Shown in pieces: positions 7,901 through 15,358 of a stretch of DNA of 19,274 nt. Position numbers and translations under genes: made by a program. The first letter of the stretch is position 1. Each line of letters starts with the position of its first letter. Location: assembly GCA_900762015.1 (NCBI GenBank), contig CAAFEX010000027.1, forward strand, positions 1 to 19,274, given 5' to 3'. Below the pieces are notes generated by a model. The model was given only the letters and a program-made list of their open reading frames with translations, did no database searches and had not been told where the DNA came from. The stretch comes from an uncultured Collinsella sp. Lineage in GTDB: Bacteria > Actinomycetota > Coriobacteriia > Coriobacteriales > Coriobacteriaceae.

Positions 7901-8404
7901 TGCATGGAGCTCGTCCACGGAGCACTCGACGGCGGTCATCGTATCTTGCTGTTCAGCCAGTTTACGGGCATGCTCGATATCATCGGCAAGCGCCTGGCCA
8001 AGGAGGACATCGCCTTCCTTAAGCTCACGGGCGCATCGTCCAAGGAGGGCCGTGCCAAGATGGTTGCGCAGTTCCAAGCGGGCGAGGTTCCGGTCTTTTT
8101 GATTTCGCTCAAGGCGGGCGGCGTGGGCCTTAACCTGACGGCTGCCGACGTGGTCATCCACTACGACCCGTGGTGGAACGTGGCGGCGCAGGACCAAGCG
8201 ACCGACCGTGCACACCGTATTGGCCAGCAACATACCGTGACCGTGTACAAGCTCATCGCCAAGGACACGATCGAGGAGCGCATTATGCAGATGCAGGAGT
8301 CCAAGCGCGATCTGGTCAACAGCGTGCTCGGCGGCGACGGCATCTCGTCGGCGTTGTTTACCCGCGAAGATGTTCTGGCGCTGCTGGGCGGCGACGGGCG
8401 CTAA
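4940..8404 (+). CDS. SWIM zinc-finger SNF2-family helicase/ATPase
   Basis: A 1154-residue superfamily 2 DNA translocase. A SWIM finger near the N-terminus has C78-x-C80-x9-C90-x-H92. A Pro-rich linker (about 110-145) and a long SNF2-associated region follow. The ATPase core then shows ILADDMGLGKT (Walker A lysine 722), DEAQ (815-818), LTGTPIENRLSELW and, in the second RecA domain, SLKAGGVGLNL, HYDPWWN and QATDRAHRIGQ (1086-1096, arginine-finger motif VI). Such proteins use ATP to move along double-stranded DNA and remodel bound protein, and bacterial members are linked to transcription recycling, repair or defence; the exact role here is unknown. ATG 4940 is chosen because GGAGG (4930-4934) lies five bases upstream; the in-frame GTG at 4922 would place the ribosome site inside the gene. 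The gene follows dnaE in the same direction and may share its transcript, though the large inverted repeat lies between. Confidence 0.93.
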   Translation: MAQGTFVQALRKEAALSGTFMKGRSLMLNGAVLSIEDSGSRFSKNVTVEGSVRGSRGDLYKTHVALDMDEHEVIDYDCDCPAAYRYPGMCKHAIATALAYLDASGAEPVEGLRTPVRTFTAQPKQPARTAPKAPAVNPNFPFPAPVPTSPSLMAALSDLSDARMDELASMRRKLASSVDPDAPKAVLEPSLVPYYNPLFADRFSWALEFRIRCGSVSYVVKDIDGMADAYVRGGTFSYGKKLTFVHTPEAFEDVSTKLLNLVVTTVAYLDDITSSRSASYDFARSGFVAERQLPLSVHSIVYVLDLLRGQTISFEPAWSRGTTTHRTYDVAVEVPPEGEDEALCKRPPLLAAKIAPAAGGSYDLRLPADAYCFASGDVAYLVDTRRARRADVAFSQHAAPFLSRLLPCRTPVHIAADQVGEFCRMALPILRDYTDLTAPAALDTVAPEPGFAMAIGVDDGLVTCKITVSYGDWSADLFSLGAPGSPFEEQRPGVPPRDEVAEFRVMDTAALYFDFYEGGLAFEERDDESLFCLLTEGLSALSELGEVMLSDRLRQISVRPAPKLSVRATVKSNLLNVELGASGLSAADLAIYLDSYKRHQTFARLTSGDIIRLDEGARAAFGLAEDLGVDAVDLLDGVSLPASSTLFVDSMLARTPALEADRDAAFRRTVERLDTLGKMDFTVPASLKATMRGYQVDGYQWLGSLEHLGLGGILADDMGLGKTLQMIAHILARVETGDTKPTLVVCPASLVYNWTAELERFAPSLDACAVVGAKAQRRVQIAGVAEHNVVVTSYDLMRRDIDEYAEQDFARVVLDEAQYIKNPLTQVARAAKRLPAGVRFALTGTPIENRLSELWSIFDFLMPGLLGTRESFAKRFESPVEHAEGDSAARLQALVSPFVLRRVKEDVVADLPEKIEDTVVAQLTGEQRKLYLANQDRIAQQVQHREASEFKKNKLKVLAELTKLRQICCDPRLHYEDYKAGSAKLDTCMELVHGALDGGHRILLFSQFTGMLDIIGKRLAKEDIAFLKLTGASSKEGRAKMVAQFQAGEVPVFLISLKAGGVGLNLTAADVVIHYDPWWNVAAQDQATDRAHRIGQQHTVTVYKLIAKDTIEERIMQMQESKRDLVNSVLGGDGISSALFTREDVLALLGGDGR

Positions 8405-8554
8405 CCCGCTCGGGTGGGGCCGCCAGGGCGGATGGCACGCGCTGCCCCATCGTCCCCGCCCGTTATGTGTTCATTTGCAATGCCGTGGATGGTTTGTCTG
8501 CCTTTGGGCATAAGAACCATCAAGAACATTGGCACATCAGCAAAGGAGAACATC
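8405..8554. other. Intergenic region before the superoxide reductase gene
   Basis: A 150-base gap. The downstream end holds a strong ribosome site (AAAGGAG, 8542-8548). I see no clear terminator for the SNF2 gene and no promoter I would defend. Confidence 0.4.
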
Positions 8555-8917
8555 ATGGCGAAATTCTTTAAGGACCCCGACGGTAAGCTCATCGCTGCCC
8601 TTGACGACGGCGTTGCGACCCCTGCCGGTTGCACGGAACTGACCGCAAACACTGAGGACGCGGCGCACGAGAAACACGTGCCTGTTGTCGAGACCGAGCG
8701 CGACGGTCACGTGATTCGCGCACGCGTTGGCTCGGTCGAGCACCCCAGCCTGCCCGAGCACTACATTGAGTGGATCGCCCTTGAGGCCGAGGGCCGCTTA
8801 GAGGTCCATTACCTTGAGCCCGGCATGAAACCCGCGACGTTTTTTGCGGGCGGCTCCAAGACCGGTACCGTCTATGCCTACTGCAACCTGCACGGGCTGT
8901 GGTCCGCGACATTCTAG
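8555..8917 (+). CDS. Superoxide reductase (desulfoferrodoxin family, one iron centre)
   Basis: A 120-residue cytoplasmic non-haem iron enzyme that reduces superoxide to hydrogen peroxide without releasing oxygen, a typical anaerobe defence. All ligands of the catalytic centre II are present: EKHVP (E39, K40, H41), EHPSLPEHYIEWI (H63, H69) and YCNLHGLW (C110, H113). The first 35 residues align with the desulforedoxin domain of two-centre enzymes, but its four cysteines are gone (only C26 remains), so centre I cannot form and this is a one-iron type with a relic N-terminal domain. AAAGGAG ahead of ATG 8555 fixes the start; the longer open frame from 8414 has no homology-like sequence. The electron donor, usually rubredoxin, is not in this window. 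Confidence 0.93.
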   Translation: MAKFFKDPDGKLIAALDDGVATPAGCTELTANTEDAAHEKHVPVVETERDGHVIRARVGSVEHPSLPEHYIEWIALEAEGRLEVHYLEPGMKPATFFAGGSKTGTVYAYCNLHGLWSATF

Positions 8918-8962
8918 GAGCGCGCTCCCGCTCGGGGTATCATAGCTAGCATATGCACATGC

Positions 8963-8995
8963 AAGCGCCGACTGCATTATGCGGCCGGCGCTTTT
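8963..8995 (+). terminator. Rho-independent terminator after the superoxide reductase gene
   Basis: AAGCGCCG (8963-8970) pairs perfectly with CGGCGCTT (8986-8993) around a 15-base loop and runs into TTTT. It lies 45 bases after the stop codon and ends 39 bases before the next gene. The T-run is short, so termination may be partial. Confidence 0.65.
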
Positions 8996-9034
8996 ACTAC
9001 GATTTCGATGGTTTACGACGGAAAGGGCTGAGCC

Positions 9035-11020
9035 ATGAAGCTCGCGCTTGCACAGATCGATATGCGCCTGGGTGATATTGAGGGCATTTGCGGCCGCATC
9101 GAGGACCAGGTTCGTCTGGCCCGCGAGCGCGGGGCGCGCGTGCTGTGCGTTCCGGCTCCGCTCTTTATGGGCGCCATGCCCGGTGGCCTGGTGGGCGCTG
9201 CCGACTTTGAGCACGACATGCTTGCCGGCTTGACTGGTGTCGCTGAGCGTATCCAGGAGCTTGACATGATCTGCATCGTGCCCGCGGCGGTTTCGTTTGA
9301 GGGCCAGCCGCTGCTCGACTACATGATGCTCAAGGACGGTCATGTGGTGCCGGCGCGTTCGAGCATTGCCCTGCAGCGTGGCGAGAACAACGACACACGT
9401 TGGGCGCCGCCGGTGTTCGACGTGGACGGCGTGCGCATCGCCGTGATTTTTGACTTGGACCGCGAACTCGAGATGCTGCCGACCGGTGTTGACCTCATCG
9501 TGTATTTCCAATTCAACGCGTTTGACATGACCGACCGCGAGACTGCCGCCATCGCCGCCGTTCGCAGCGGCGCCTACCGCAAGATCGCATCCAAGCGCAG
9601 CGTGTGGTTTGCCTGCATGGCGCCGGTCGGTGCCTATGACGAGTCGGTGTATACCGGCGGTTCGTTTGTGCTCGACGACTGCGGTCGTGTGGTGGCCCAG
9701 GCGCCGTGTTTTGAGGAGAGCCTGCTGGTCCAGGAGATTCAGCGCGGCGTGATGCTCGATGCCCTGGAAGATCACGAACTGCCCGAGTTCCGTTCCGAGG
9801 AGTGGCTGTGGCAGGCGCTGGTGCTCGCCGTGCGCGACAACGCCCGAGCCCACGGTGCGTCGCGTGCTGTGGTGGCACTCGAGGGTGACTTGCCGTCGTC
9901 CCTGCTGGCGGCGCTGGCCGTCGACGCTCTGGGCCCGCGCAATGTGATTGGCCTGGTGCTGGGGCGCAACCGTATCTTTACGCCGGCGCAGGAAGAGGCC
10001 GAGGCTGCCCGCTGTGCCGCCGTCCGCGCCATCGCCGAGCGTTTGCACATTCGCACCGTCGAGCGCGATGCACCGGATGCGGCGCGTGTGCTCGATCGCG
10101 ACGTGTCGGCGGGCGATGCCGAGCGTCTGCGCTCGCGCACGCTGGGCCTCATGCTGGAGGACACGGCGCTCGAGCTGGGTGCGATGGCGCTGAGCCCGCT
10201 GTCCAAAACCGAATACGCGCTGGCGGCGCCGGCGCTTTGCGGCGGCTACCAGGGCGATTACGCGCCCTTTGGCGATGTGTACCTGTCGACGCTTGAGTTT
10301 GTGGCGCGCGTGCGCAACCGCACGTCTGCCGTGGTGCCCCAAGAGCTCGTGACGCTCAACGCGGTGGAAGACTGCATGGAGCGCGTGCTGGCGCAGGCGC
10401 TCTCGACGCTCGACGGTCCGGTCGATATGCTCGACCGCGCGGCACAGCTGCTCGGCGGGCTTGAGCCGGGTGAGGTCGATGGCGCGCTCGAGGCGCACGT
10501 GGACCGCAATCGATCTTTCGACGACATCCCGATGGCCGCTGGCAAGCCTGAGGCCTGCTCGCTGTTGCTGATGCTCGTTCGACAGGGTGAGGCTGCCCGC
10601 CGCATGTTGCCGATGGCGCCGATCGTCTCGGCCCGTTCGTTTGCCGAGCGCTCCTGGCCGTACATGCTCGCGTGGTCCGACCTGGGGCTTAACGGCAAGG
10701 AGCGTATGACGGTCGATTCGCTGGCGCGCGCCGAGGTGCGCCGTTTTGCTGACGAGGATACGAGCGAGCACGTGCGAAACGAGATGATGGGCGTGCTGGG
10801 CGAGCTACTGGGTATTTCGCCCGAGCAAATGGAGGAGCTGCGCTCTGAGGACGGTCAGCGTCGTTTGCACGAGGGAATGAAAAAGTTCGAGGGCGAAGTT
10901 CAGGACGCCATCGATAAGATGATGGGCGGTCAGGGCGGCTCGCAGGGTGGGCCCCAGGGCACGCCGATGCCGCATCCGCCGATAGATCCGAGGCAGTTCC
11001 CCTTTTTCTCTCAAAATTAA
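9035..11020 (+). CDS. NAD synthetase-like protein with both active sites degenerate (probable pseudoenzyme)
   Basis: A 661-residue protein with the two-domain layout of glutamine-dependent NAD synthetase (NadE): a nitrilase-fold glutaminase domain (about 1-250) and an NAD synthase domain (about 255-550). A 110-residue tail follows, ending in a Gly/Gln/Pro-rich segment. Fold landmarks are clear: MKLALAQIDMRLGDIEG, VFDVDGVRIAVIFD, LLAALAVDALGPRNVIGL and APFGDVY. The catalytic signatures are lost. By my alignment the nitrilase Glu is A41 (VPAPLF), the Lys is S110 and the nucleophilic Cys is F139 (AVIFDLD). The ATP-pyrophosphatase loop SGGxDS has become EGDLPS (283-288), and the GNKSE region reads LSKTE. 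Neither glutamine hydrolysis nor NAD formation is therefore expected. It could be regulatory, structural or an altered enzyme. GGAAAGGG upstream supports ATG 9035. The frame is intact and long, which argues against a decaying pseudogene. Confidence 0.8.
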   Translation: MKLALAQIDMRLGDIEGICGRIEDQVRLARERGARVLCVPAPLFMGAMPGGLVGAADFEHDMLAGLTGVAERIQELDMICIVPAAVSFEGQPLLDYMMLKDGHVVPARSSIALQRGENNDTRWAPPVFDVDGVRIAVIFDLDRELEMLPTGVDLIVYFQFNAFDMTDRETAAIAAVRSGAYRKIASKRSVWFACMAPVGAYDESVYTGGSFVLDDCGRVVAQAPCFEESLLVQEIQRGVMLDALEDHELPEFRSEEWLWQALVLAVRDNARAHGASRAVVALEGDLPSSLLAALAVDALGPRNVIGLVLGRNRIFTPAQEEAEAARCAAVRAIAERLHIRTVERDAPDAARVLDRDVSAGDAERLRSRTLGLMLEDTALELGAMALSPLSKTEYALAAPALCGGYQGDYAPFGDVYLSTLEFVARVRNRTSAVVPQELVTLNAVEDCMERVLAQALSTLDGPVDMLDRAAQLLGGLEPGEVDGALEAHVDRNRSFDDIPMAAGKPEACSLLLMLVRQGEAARRMLPMAPIVSARSFAERSWPYMLAWSDLGLNGKERMTVDSLARAEVRRFADEDTSEHVRNEMMGVLGELLGISPEQMEELRSEDGQRRLHEGMKKFEGEVQDAIDKMMGGQGGSQGGPQGTPMPHPPIDPRQFPFFSQN

Positions 11021-11079
11021 CAATGGGATAGGATTCGCTTCCAACCCTGACACTTCAACTAAGCATCTTGGCGCCGTTG

Positions 11080-11101
11080 TGTTATTCTAGAACAGACGTT
11101 C
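11080..11101 (+). promoter_or_regulatory. ruvCAB promoter with overlapping LexA (SOS) box
   Basis: TGTTATTCT (11080-11088) is an extended -10 (TGn plus TATTCT). Immediately after it, GAAC-AGAC-GTTC (11090-11101) is an exact GAAC-N4-GTTC palindrome, the core of the Gram-positive/actinobacterial LexA operator, and matches 12 of 14 positions of CGAACRNRYGTTYC. It lies on the expected transcription start, where LexA would block RNA polymerase until DNA damage. SOS control of ruv genes is known in other bacteria, so this fits. No clear -35 is seen. Confidence 0.75.
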
Positions 11102-11145
11102 GTGAATGATGCGCGGGGCCTTGTCTTGCGCTGTGCTTGTGGCGA

Positions 11146-11160
11146 GGGGAGGTTGGCTTG
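11146..11160 (+). promoter_or_regulatory. Ribosome-binding site and TTG start that set the ruvC N-terminus
   Basis: GGGGAGG (11146-11152) lies five bases before TTG 11158. Starting there gives MVILGIDPG, which places the catalytic aspartate at residue 7 as in known RuvC proteins. A TTG at 11137 would put this ribosome site inside the coding region. Confidence 0.8.
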
Positions 11161-11679
11161 GTTATCTTGGGTATCGACCCCGGTTTGGCTCATACGGGTT
11201 GGGGGATTATCGAGGAGCGGCGTGGCGAGGTTCGCTGCCGTGCCTACGGTTGCATCGAGACCAGCGCGGGCAGCCCGCTCGCGGTGCGCCTGTCGCATAT
11301 CGCCCGTGACCTTAAGGATGTCGTCGAGCGTTATCGACCCGACACGGCTGCTGTCGAGAGCATCTACTTTGGCGCCAACGTTCGTTCGGCCATCCCCACG
11401 GCGCATGCCCGCGGTGCCGCGCTCGTGGCGCTTTCGGAGTGCGCGCTCGAGATTGGCGAGTACACGCCCATGCAGATCAAACAGGCTGTGGTGGGTACCG
11501 GCGCCGCGGACAAGCGGCAGGTCGCCTACATGGTACGCACGCTAACACAGCTCGACCACGACCCGCATCCCGACCATGCCGCCGATGCTCTGGCCTGCGC
11601 CATCTGCCACGTAAACCTCAGCCGCACCCGCGCCCTCACCGGTGGCGAGTTCTATCAACAGAGAGGAACCGGATACTGA
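11158..11679 (+). CDS. ruvC: Holliday junction endonuclease RuvC
   Basis: A 173-residue resolvase, the usual family length, that cuts Holliday junctions symmetrically at the end of homologous recombination. The RNase H-fold active site is complete: D7 in ILGIDPG, E67 in AVESIYF, then H140 and D143 in DHAADALA. The His in third place matches the Thermus-type tetrad rather than the all-acidic Escherichia coli one. It starts with TTG. Its TGA overlaps the ruvA ATG by one base, so the three ruv genes are translationally coupled. A LexA box overlaps the presumed transcription start, so induction by DNA damage is expected. Confidence 0.96.
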   Translation: MVILGIDPGLAHTGWGIIEERRGEVRCRAYGCIETSAGSPLAVRLSHIARDLKDVVERYRPDTAAVESIYFGANVRSAIPTAHARGAALVALSECALEIGEYTPMQIKQAVVGTGAADKRQVAYMVRTLTQLDHDPHPDHAADALACAICHVNLSRTRALTGGEFYQQRGTGY

Positions 11680-12299
11680 TGATTTCCCAGCTCCACGGAA
11701 CGCTTGTCGAGTCCACGATGAGCTCTGCTGTCGTCGATGTGTCGGGCGTTGGCTTTGAGCTCGGCATCTCGGGCAGCACTGCGGCCACGTTGCCGACGCC
11801 CGGCGGCGAGGTCCGCCTCTACACGCGTATGCAGGTGCGCGAGGACGCCATGACACTTTTCGGTTTTTCCTCAAAGGATGAGCGCACGATGTTCGACCGG
11901 CTCGTGTCCGTCTCGGGCGTTGGCCCGCGCCTGGCGCTCGCCGTGCTTTCCACCTATACCGTGGGGCAGCTGTATTCGCTGGTGATGGCCGAGGACGACA
12001 AGGGCATGGCCAAGGTACCCGGTGTGGGCAAAAAGACAGCTCAGCGCCTGATCCTGGAACTCAAGAGCACCTTTGCCAAGGATAAGGGCTTTGTGCCGGT
12101 CGACGTGATTCCCGGCCAGGTTGCGATGCCGGTTCCTGCCGCCGCTCCTTCGGCGATCGATGATGCCCGTGCGGCACTCCTTTCCATGGGTTTTAGTCCG
12201 CAGGAGACCGATGTTGCCCTGAGCGGGTATGATGGGCAGGATATGCGTGTCGAGGACTTGCTCGGCGCGGCGCTTAAGCGACTCGGAATGGATGCGTGA
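11679..12299 (+). CDS. ruvA: Holliday junction branch migration protein RuvA
   Basis: A 206-residue protein that forms tetramers gripping the four-way junction and loads the RuvB motors. The N-terminal OB fold (1-62) begins [11 protein letters not shown]. Two helix-hairpin-helix motifs follow, [14 protein letters not shown] (77-90) and [16 protein letters not shown] (113-128). A low-complexity Pro/Ala linker (about 145-160) leads to the C-terminal domain III that contacts RuvB ([19 protein letters not shown] onward). The ATG overlaps the ruvC stop, with AGGAA about ten bases upstream. Its own stop overlaps the ruvB ATG by one base. Confidence 0.96.
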   Translation: MISQLHGTLVESTMSSAVVDVSGVGFELGISGSTAATLPTPGGEVRLYTRMQVREDAMTLFGFSSKDERTMFDRLVSVSGVGPRLALAVLSTYTVGQLYSLVMAEDDKGMAKVPGVGKKTAQRLILELKSTFAKDKGFVPVDVIPGQVAMPVPAAAPSAIDDARAALLSMGFSPQETDVALSGYDGQDMRVEDLLGAALKRLGMDA

Positions 12300-13366
12300 T
12301 GTGGGAAGCCGATGACTCTCAGGACCTGTGGGCGACGCCCGGCAACTCGCCGGCGGCATCCATGGCGCACGGCGAGCGCATGGTGGGCTCGGAGCTAACG
12401 CCCGAGGACCTCGATGTCGACCGCACTTTGCGCCCCCAGCGCCTGGACGACTACTGTGGCCAGGAGCACATCAAGCAGAGTCTGCGCGTGTTGATCGAAG
12501 CGGCGCAGAGCCGTGGCGAGACGCTCGACCACGTGATTTTCTCGGGTCCTCCGGGCCTGGGCAAGACCACGCTGGCCACCGTTATCGCCAACGAGCTGGG
12601 CGCTCAGATCAAGACCACGAGTGGCCCTGCCATCGCGCGCACGGGTGACCTGGCGGCCATCCTTACTAACTTGCAGCCGGGTGATGTGCTGTTTATCGAC
12701 GAGATCCACCGCCTCAACCGTTCGGTCGAGGAGGTCCTGTACCCCGCGATGGAGGACTTTGCCCTCGATATCGTGATTGGCAAGGGTCCGGCGGCGCGCT
12801 CGATTCGCCTGGATATCCCCAAGTTTACGCTGGTGGCGGCAACGACCCGCTCAGGCATGTTGACCGGCCCGTTGCGCGACCGCTTTGGCATTTCATATCG
12901 CCTGGATTACTACACGGTCGAGGAGCTCGCGCAGATTGTGACGCGCTCGGCGACTATCCTGGGCGTGACGATCGACCATCCCAGTGCACTCGAGATCGGC
13001 TCGCGTTCGCGCGGCACGCCACGTCTTGCCAACCGCCTGCTCAAGCGCGTGCGCGATTACGCACAGGTGCGCGGCAACGGCCCCATCGAGCTCGATATCT
13101 GCCGCCAGGCGCTCGAGTTCTTCGAGATCGACGAGCTCGGTTTGGACTGGATGGATATTCGCATTTTGGAGACGCTCGCTAAGACGTTCTCCGGTCGTGC
13201 CGTGGGACTTACGACCCTTGCCAGCGCGGTGGGCGAGGACCCGGGCACGCTCGAGGATGTCTATGAGCCCTATTTGCTGCAGTGCGGGTTGATGATTCGT
13301 ACGCCGCAGGGCCGTCAGGCGACCCTTCGCACCTTTGAGCACTTGGGTATTGAACCTACCGTTTAG
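12299..13366 (+). CDS. ruvB: Holliday junction branch migration ATPase RuvB
   Basis: A 355-residue AAA+ motor that forms hexamers on each side of RuvA and pulls DNA through the junction. Walker A is GPPGLGKTT (83-91), Walker B is LFIDEIH (D134, E135), sensor 1 is VAATTRSG, and PLRDRFG (191-197) carries the arginines that act across subunits. A winged-helix DNA-binding domain fills the C-terminus ([20 protein letters not shown]). The first 38 residues before [10 protein letters not shown] are a longer lead than in many RuvB proteins. ATG 12299 overlaps the ruvA stop; an adjacent GTG at 12296 would add one residue. It is the last gene of the ruvCAB unit, and no strong terminator is visible after it. 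Confidence 0.96.
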   Translation: MWEADDSQDLWATPGNSPAASMAHGERMVGSELTPEDLDVDRTLRPQRLDDYCGQEHIKQSLRVLIEAAQSRGETLDHVIFSGPPGLGKTTLATVIANELGAQIKTTSGPAIARTGDLAAILTNLQPGDVLFIDEIHRLNRSVEEVLYPAMEDFALDIVIGKGPAARSIRLDIPKFTLVAATTRSGMLTGPLRDRFGISYRLDYYTVEELAQIVTRSATILGVTIDHPSALEIGSRSRGTPRLANRLLKRVRDYAQVRGNGPIELDICRQALEFFEIDELGLDWMDIRILETLAKTFSGRAVGLTTLASAVGEDPGTLEDVYEPYLLQCGLMIRTPQGRQATLRTFEHLGIEPTV

Positions 13367-13461
13367 GGCGCTATGTTTTGGCGGGCTGCTGGACTATCGC
13401 TGGGCATCGGGTAAACATATCGCCGTTCATCGGTTATGGGCGTTTTACTATTGCGCGCCCG

Positions 13462-13470
13462 TGCTATGCT
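13462..13470 (+). promoter_or_regulatory. Candidate extended -10 promoter of fhs
   Basis: TGCTATGCT is TGn followed by TATGCT (four of six with TATAAT). It gives a leader of about 34 bases before ATG 13511. The match in form to the elements before ruvC and the gene at 19221, and the lack of good -35 boxes at all three, suggests that extended -10 promoters are common here. Confidence 0.45.
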
Positions 13471-13510
13471 GAATTGGTCTTTTTCTCATTCGGTAACGAA
13501 AGGACCGCCC

Positions 13511-15178
13511 ATGCCTACTGACATCGAAATCGCACGTTCCGTCACGCCGCTGCCTATTACCGAGGTGGCCAAGAACGCCGGCGTCGACGTTAAGCACCTT
13601 ATTCCGTACGGCTTCGACAAGGCTAAGGTCGACTATTCACTGCTCAACGAGCCGACTGATCACCAGGCCAAGCTCGTCCTCGTGACCGCTATCAACCCAA
13701 CGCCTGCGGGCGAGGGCAAGACCACCACGACCATCGGTCTGGCCGACGGCCTGCGTCGTCGCGGCATCAAGAGCGCCGTGGCCCTGCGCGAGCCTTCTCT
13801 CGGCCCCGTCTTTGGCGTTAAGGGCGGTGCTGCCGGCGGCGGCTGGGCTCAGGTCATCCCCATGGAGGATATCAACCTGCACTTTACCGGTGACTTCCAT
13901 GCCATCGGTGCTGCCAACAACCTGCTGGCCGCCATGCTCGACAACCATATTCAGCAGGGCAATCAGCTCGGTATTGACGTTAAGCGCATCACTTGGAAGC
14001 GCGTCGTCGATATGAACGACCGTCAGCTGCGCCACGTCATCGACGGCATTGGCGGTAAGGCCCAGGGCGTGCCGCGCGAGGACGGCTTCGATATCACCGT
14101 CGCCTCCGAGGTCATGGCAATTCTGTGCCTGTCTACGAGCATCAGCGACCTCAAGGAACGCTTGGGCGAGATTGTCGTCGGCTATAGCTTTGCCGGCGAG
14201 CCCGTCCGTGCCCGCGACCTTAAGGCCCAGGGTGCCATGGCCGCGTTGCTTAAGGACGCGCTCAAGCCCAACCTGGTGCAAACGCTCGAGGGCACGCCCG
14301 CGTTTGTCCACGGCGGTCCCTTCGCCAACATTGCCCACGGCTGCAACTCTATCATGGCCACGCGTATGGCGATGCGCTTTGGCGATGTTGCCATTACCGA
14401 GGCCGGCTTTGGTGCCGATCTGGGTGCCGAGAAGTTCCTCGACATCAAGTGCCGCATGACGGGCGTTCGCCCCAGCGCCGTCGTGGTCGTCGCGACCGCT
14501 CGTGCGCTGAAGTACAACGGTGGCGTCGCCAAGGCCGACCTCAACGAGGAGAACCTCGAGGCACTCAAGGCCGGCATGCCCAACCTGCTGCGTCACGTCG
14601 ACAACATCCAGAACGTATATGGTCTGCCCTGCGTGGTCGCCATCAACCGCTTCCCGACGGACACCGAGGCCGAGCTTGCGCTCATCGAGTCCGAGTGCCA
14701 GAAGCTCGGCGTCAACGTTAAGCTTTCCGAGGTCTGGGCCAAGGGCGGCGAGGGCGCGCTCGAGCTGGCCGATGAGGTCATGCGTCTGATTGAGCAGCCG
14801 AGCGAGCTCAAGTTTGCCTATGAGGACGGTGCCGATGTGGCCGACGCCCTCGAGGCCGTTGCCACCAAGGTTTACCGCGCCGATGGCGTCGACTTTACGC
14901 CGGCTGCCAAGCGCCAGCTCGCCGAGCTGCGCGAGAACGGCTTTGGCAACCTGCCGGTGTGCGTGGCCAAGACGCAGTACAGCTTTAGCGACAACGCCAA
15001 GGCCCTGGGCGCTCCCGAGAACTTCCGCATCACGGTGCGCGAGCTCAAGGTTTCTGCCGGTGCCCACTTTGTGGTCGCACTGACTGGCAGTGTTCTGACC
15101 ATGCCGGGCCTGCCCAAGGTCCCCGCGGCCGAGAATATCGACGTCGACAACGACGGCAACATCACCGGCCTGTTCTAA
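13511..15178 (+). CDS. fhs: Formate-tetrahydrofolate ligase (10-formyl-THF synthetase)
   Basis: A 555-residue cytoplasmic enzyme, the normal length for the family. It joins formate to tetrahydrofolate using ATP to make 10-formyl-THF, which feeds purine, formyl-methionine and other one-carbon routes and, in acetogens, the methyl branch of the Wood-Ljungdahl pathway. Signatures seen are the P-loop [16 protein letters not shown] (62-77), [34 protein letters not shown] and [14 protein letters not shown]. The start at 13511 follows GAAAGGA (13497-13503). It stands alone, with its own candidate promoter and a strong terminator. No other folate gene is nearby, so acetogenesis cannot be inferred from this window. 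Confidence 0.97.
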   Translation: MPTDIEIARSVTPLPITEVAKNAGVDVKHLIPYGFDKAKVDYSLLNEPTDHQAKLVLVTAINPTPAGEGKTTTTIGLADGLRRRGIKSAVALREPSLGPVFGVKGGAAGGGWAQVIPMEDINLHFTGDFHAIGAANNLLAAMLDNHIQQGNQLGIDVKRITWKRVVDMNDRQLRHVIDGIGGKAQGVPREDGFDITVASEVMAILCLSTSISDLKERLGEIVVGYSFAGEPVRARDLKAQGAMAALLKDALKPNLVQTLEGTPAFVHGGPFANIAHGCNSIMATRMAMRFGDVAITEAGFGADLGAEKFLDIKCRMTGVRPSAVVVVATARALKYNGGVAKADLNEENLEALKAGMPNLLRHVDNIQNVYGLPCVVAINRFPTDTEAELALIESECQKLGVNVKLSEVWAKGGEGALELADEVMRLIEQPSELKFAYEDGADVADALEAVATKVYRADGVDFTPAAKRQLAELRENGFGNLPVCVAKTQYSFSDNAKALGAPENFRITVRELKVSAGAHFVVALTGSVLTMPGLPKVPAAENIDVDNDGNITGLF

Positions 15179-15203
15179 GCCTGCTGTCCATAGCTGCTAG
15201 CCC

Positions 15204-15240
15204 GCCCCGTCGCGCCTACCAAGGCCCGGCGGGGCTTTTT
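15204..15240 (+). terminator. Rho-independent terminator of fhs
   Basis: GCCCCGTCG (15204-15212) pairs with CGGCGGGGC (15227-15235) over nine pairs including one U-G wobble, with extra GCC/GGC pairing inside the loop, and is followed directly by TTTTT (15236-15240). It lies 26 bases after the fhs stop. Confidence 0.9.
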
Positions 15241-15250
15241 GATCCTTAGG

Positions 15251-15313
15251 CCCGCGCATGTCTTGTAGATACCGATGGGCTCTGCCCATCATAGGCTTTT
15301 GCGCGGGTAGAAT
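15251..15313 (+). promoter_or_regulatory. Nested inverted repeats and -10 box upstream of the membrane protein gene
   Basis: CCCGCGCA (15251-15258) and TGCGCGGG (15300-15307) are exact complements that enclose a second perfect repeat, GATGGGC/GCCCATC (15274-15280 and 15284-15290). The outer right arm abuts TAGAAT (15308-15313), a possible -10 with a leader of about 39 bases. If that is the promoter, the repeats are DNA sites covering the -35 region, not part of the mRNA. Confidence 0.45.
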
Positions 15314-15358
15314 GCATGGATAACTTGAGGCTCACGCGCGACGGAAAGGAATCGTTGC

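Noticed and set aside
8798..10771. A 657-codon open frame on the minus strand opposite the NAD-synthetase-like gene
   Set aside because: Arg/His-rich composition and no motifs; a shadow of the plus-strand gene, which has clear fold landmarks.
9035..11020. Calling this gene an active nadE
   Set aside because: The domain layout fits, but the Glu/Lys/Cys triad and SGGxDS loop are both missing, so activity is not supported.
11137..11157. Upstream TTG start for ruvC
   Set aside because: The ribosome site would fall inside the gene, and the catalytic Asp would move to residue 14 instead of 7.
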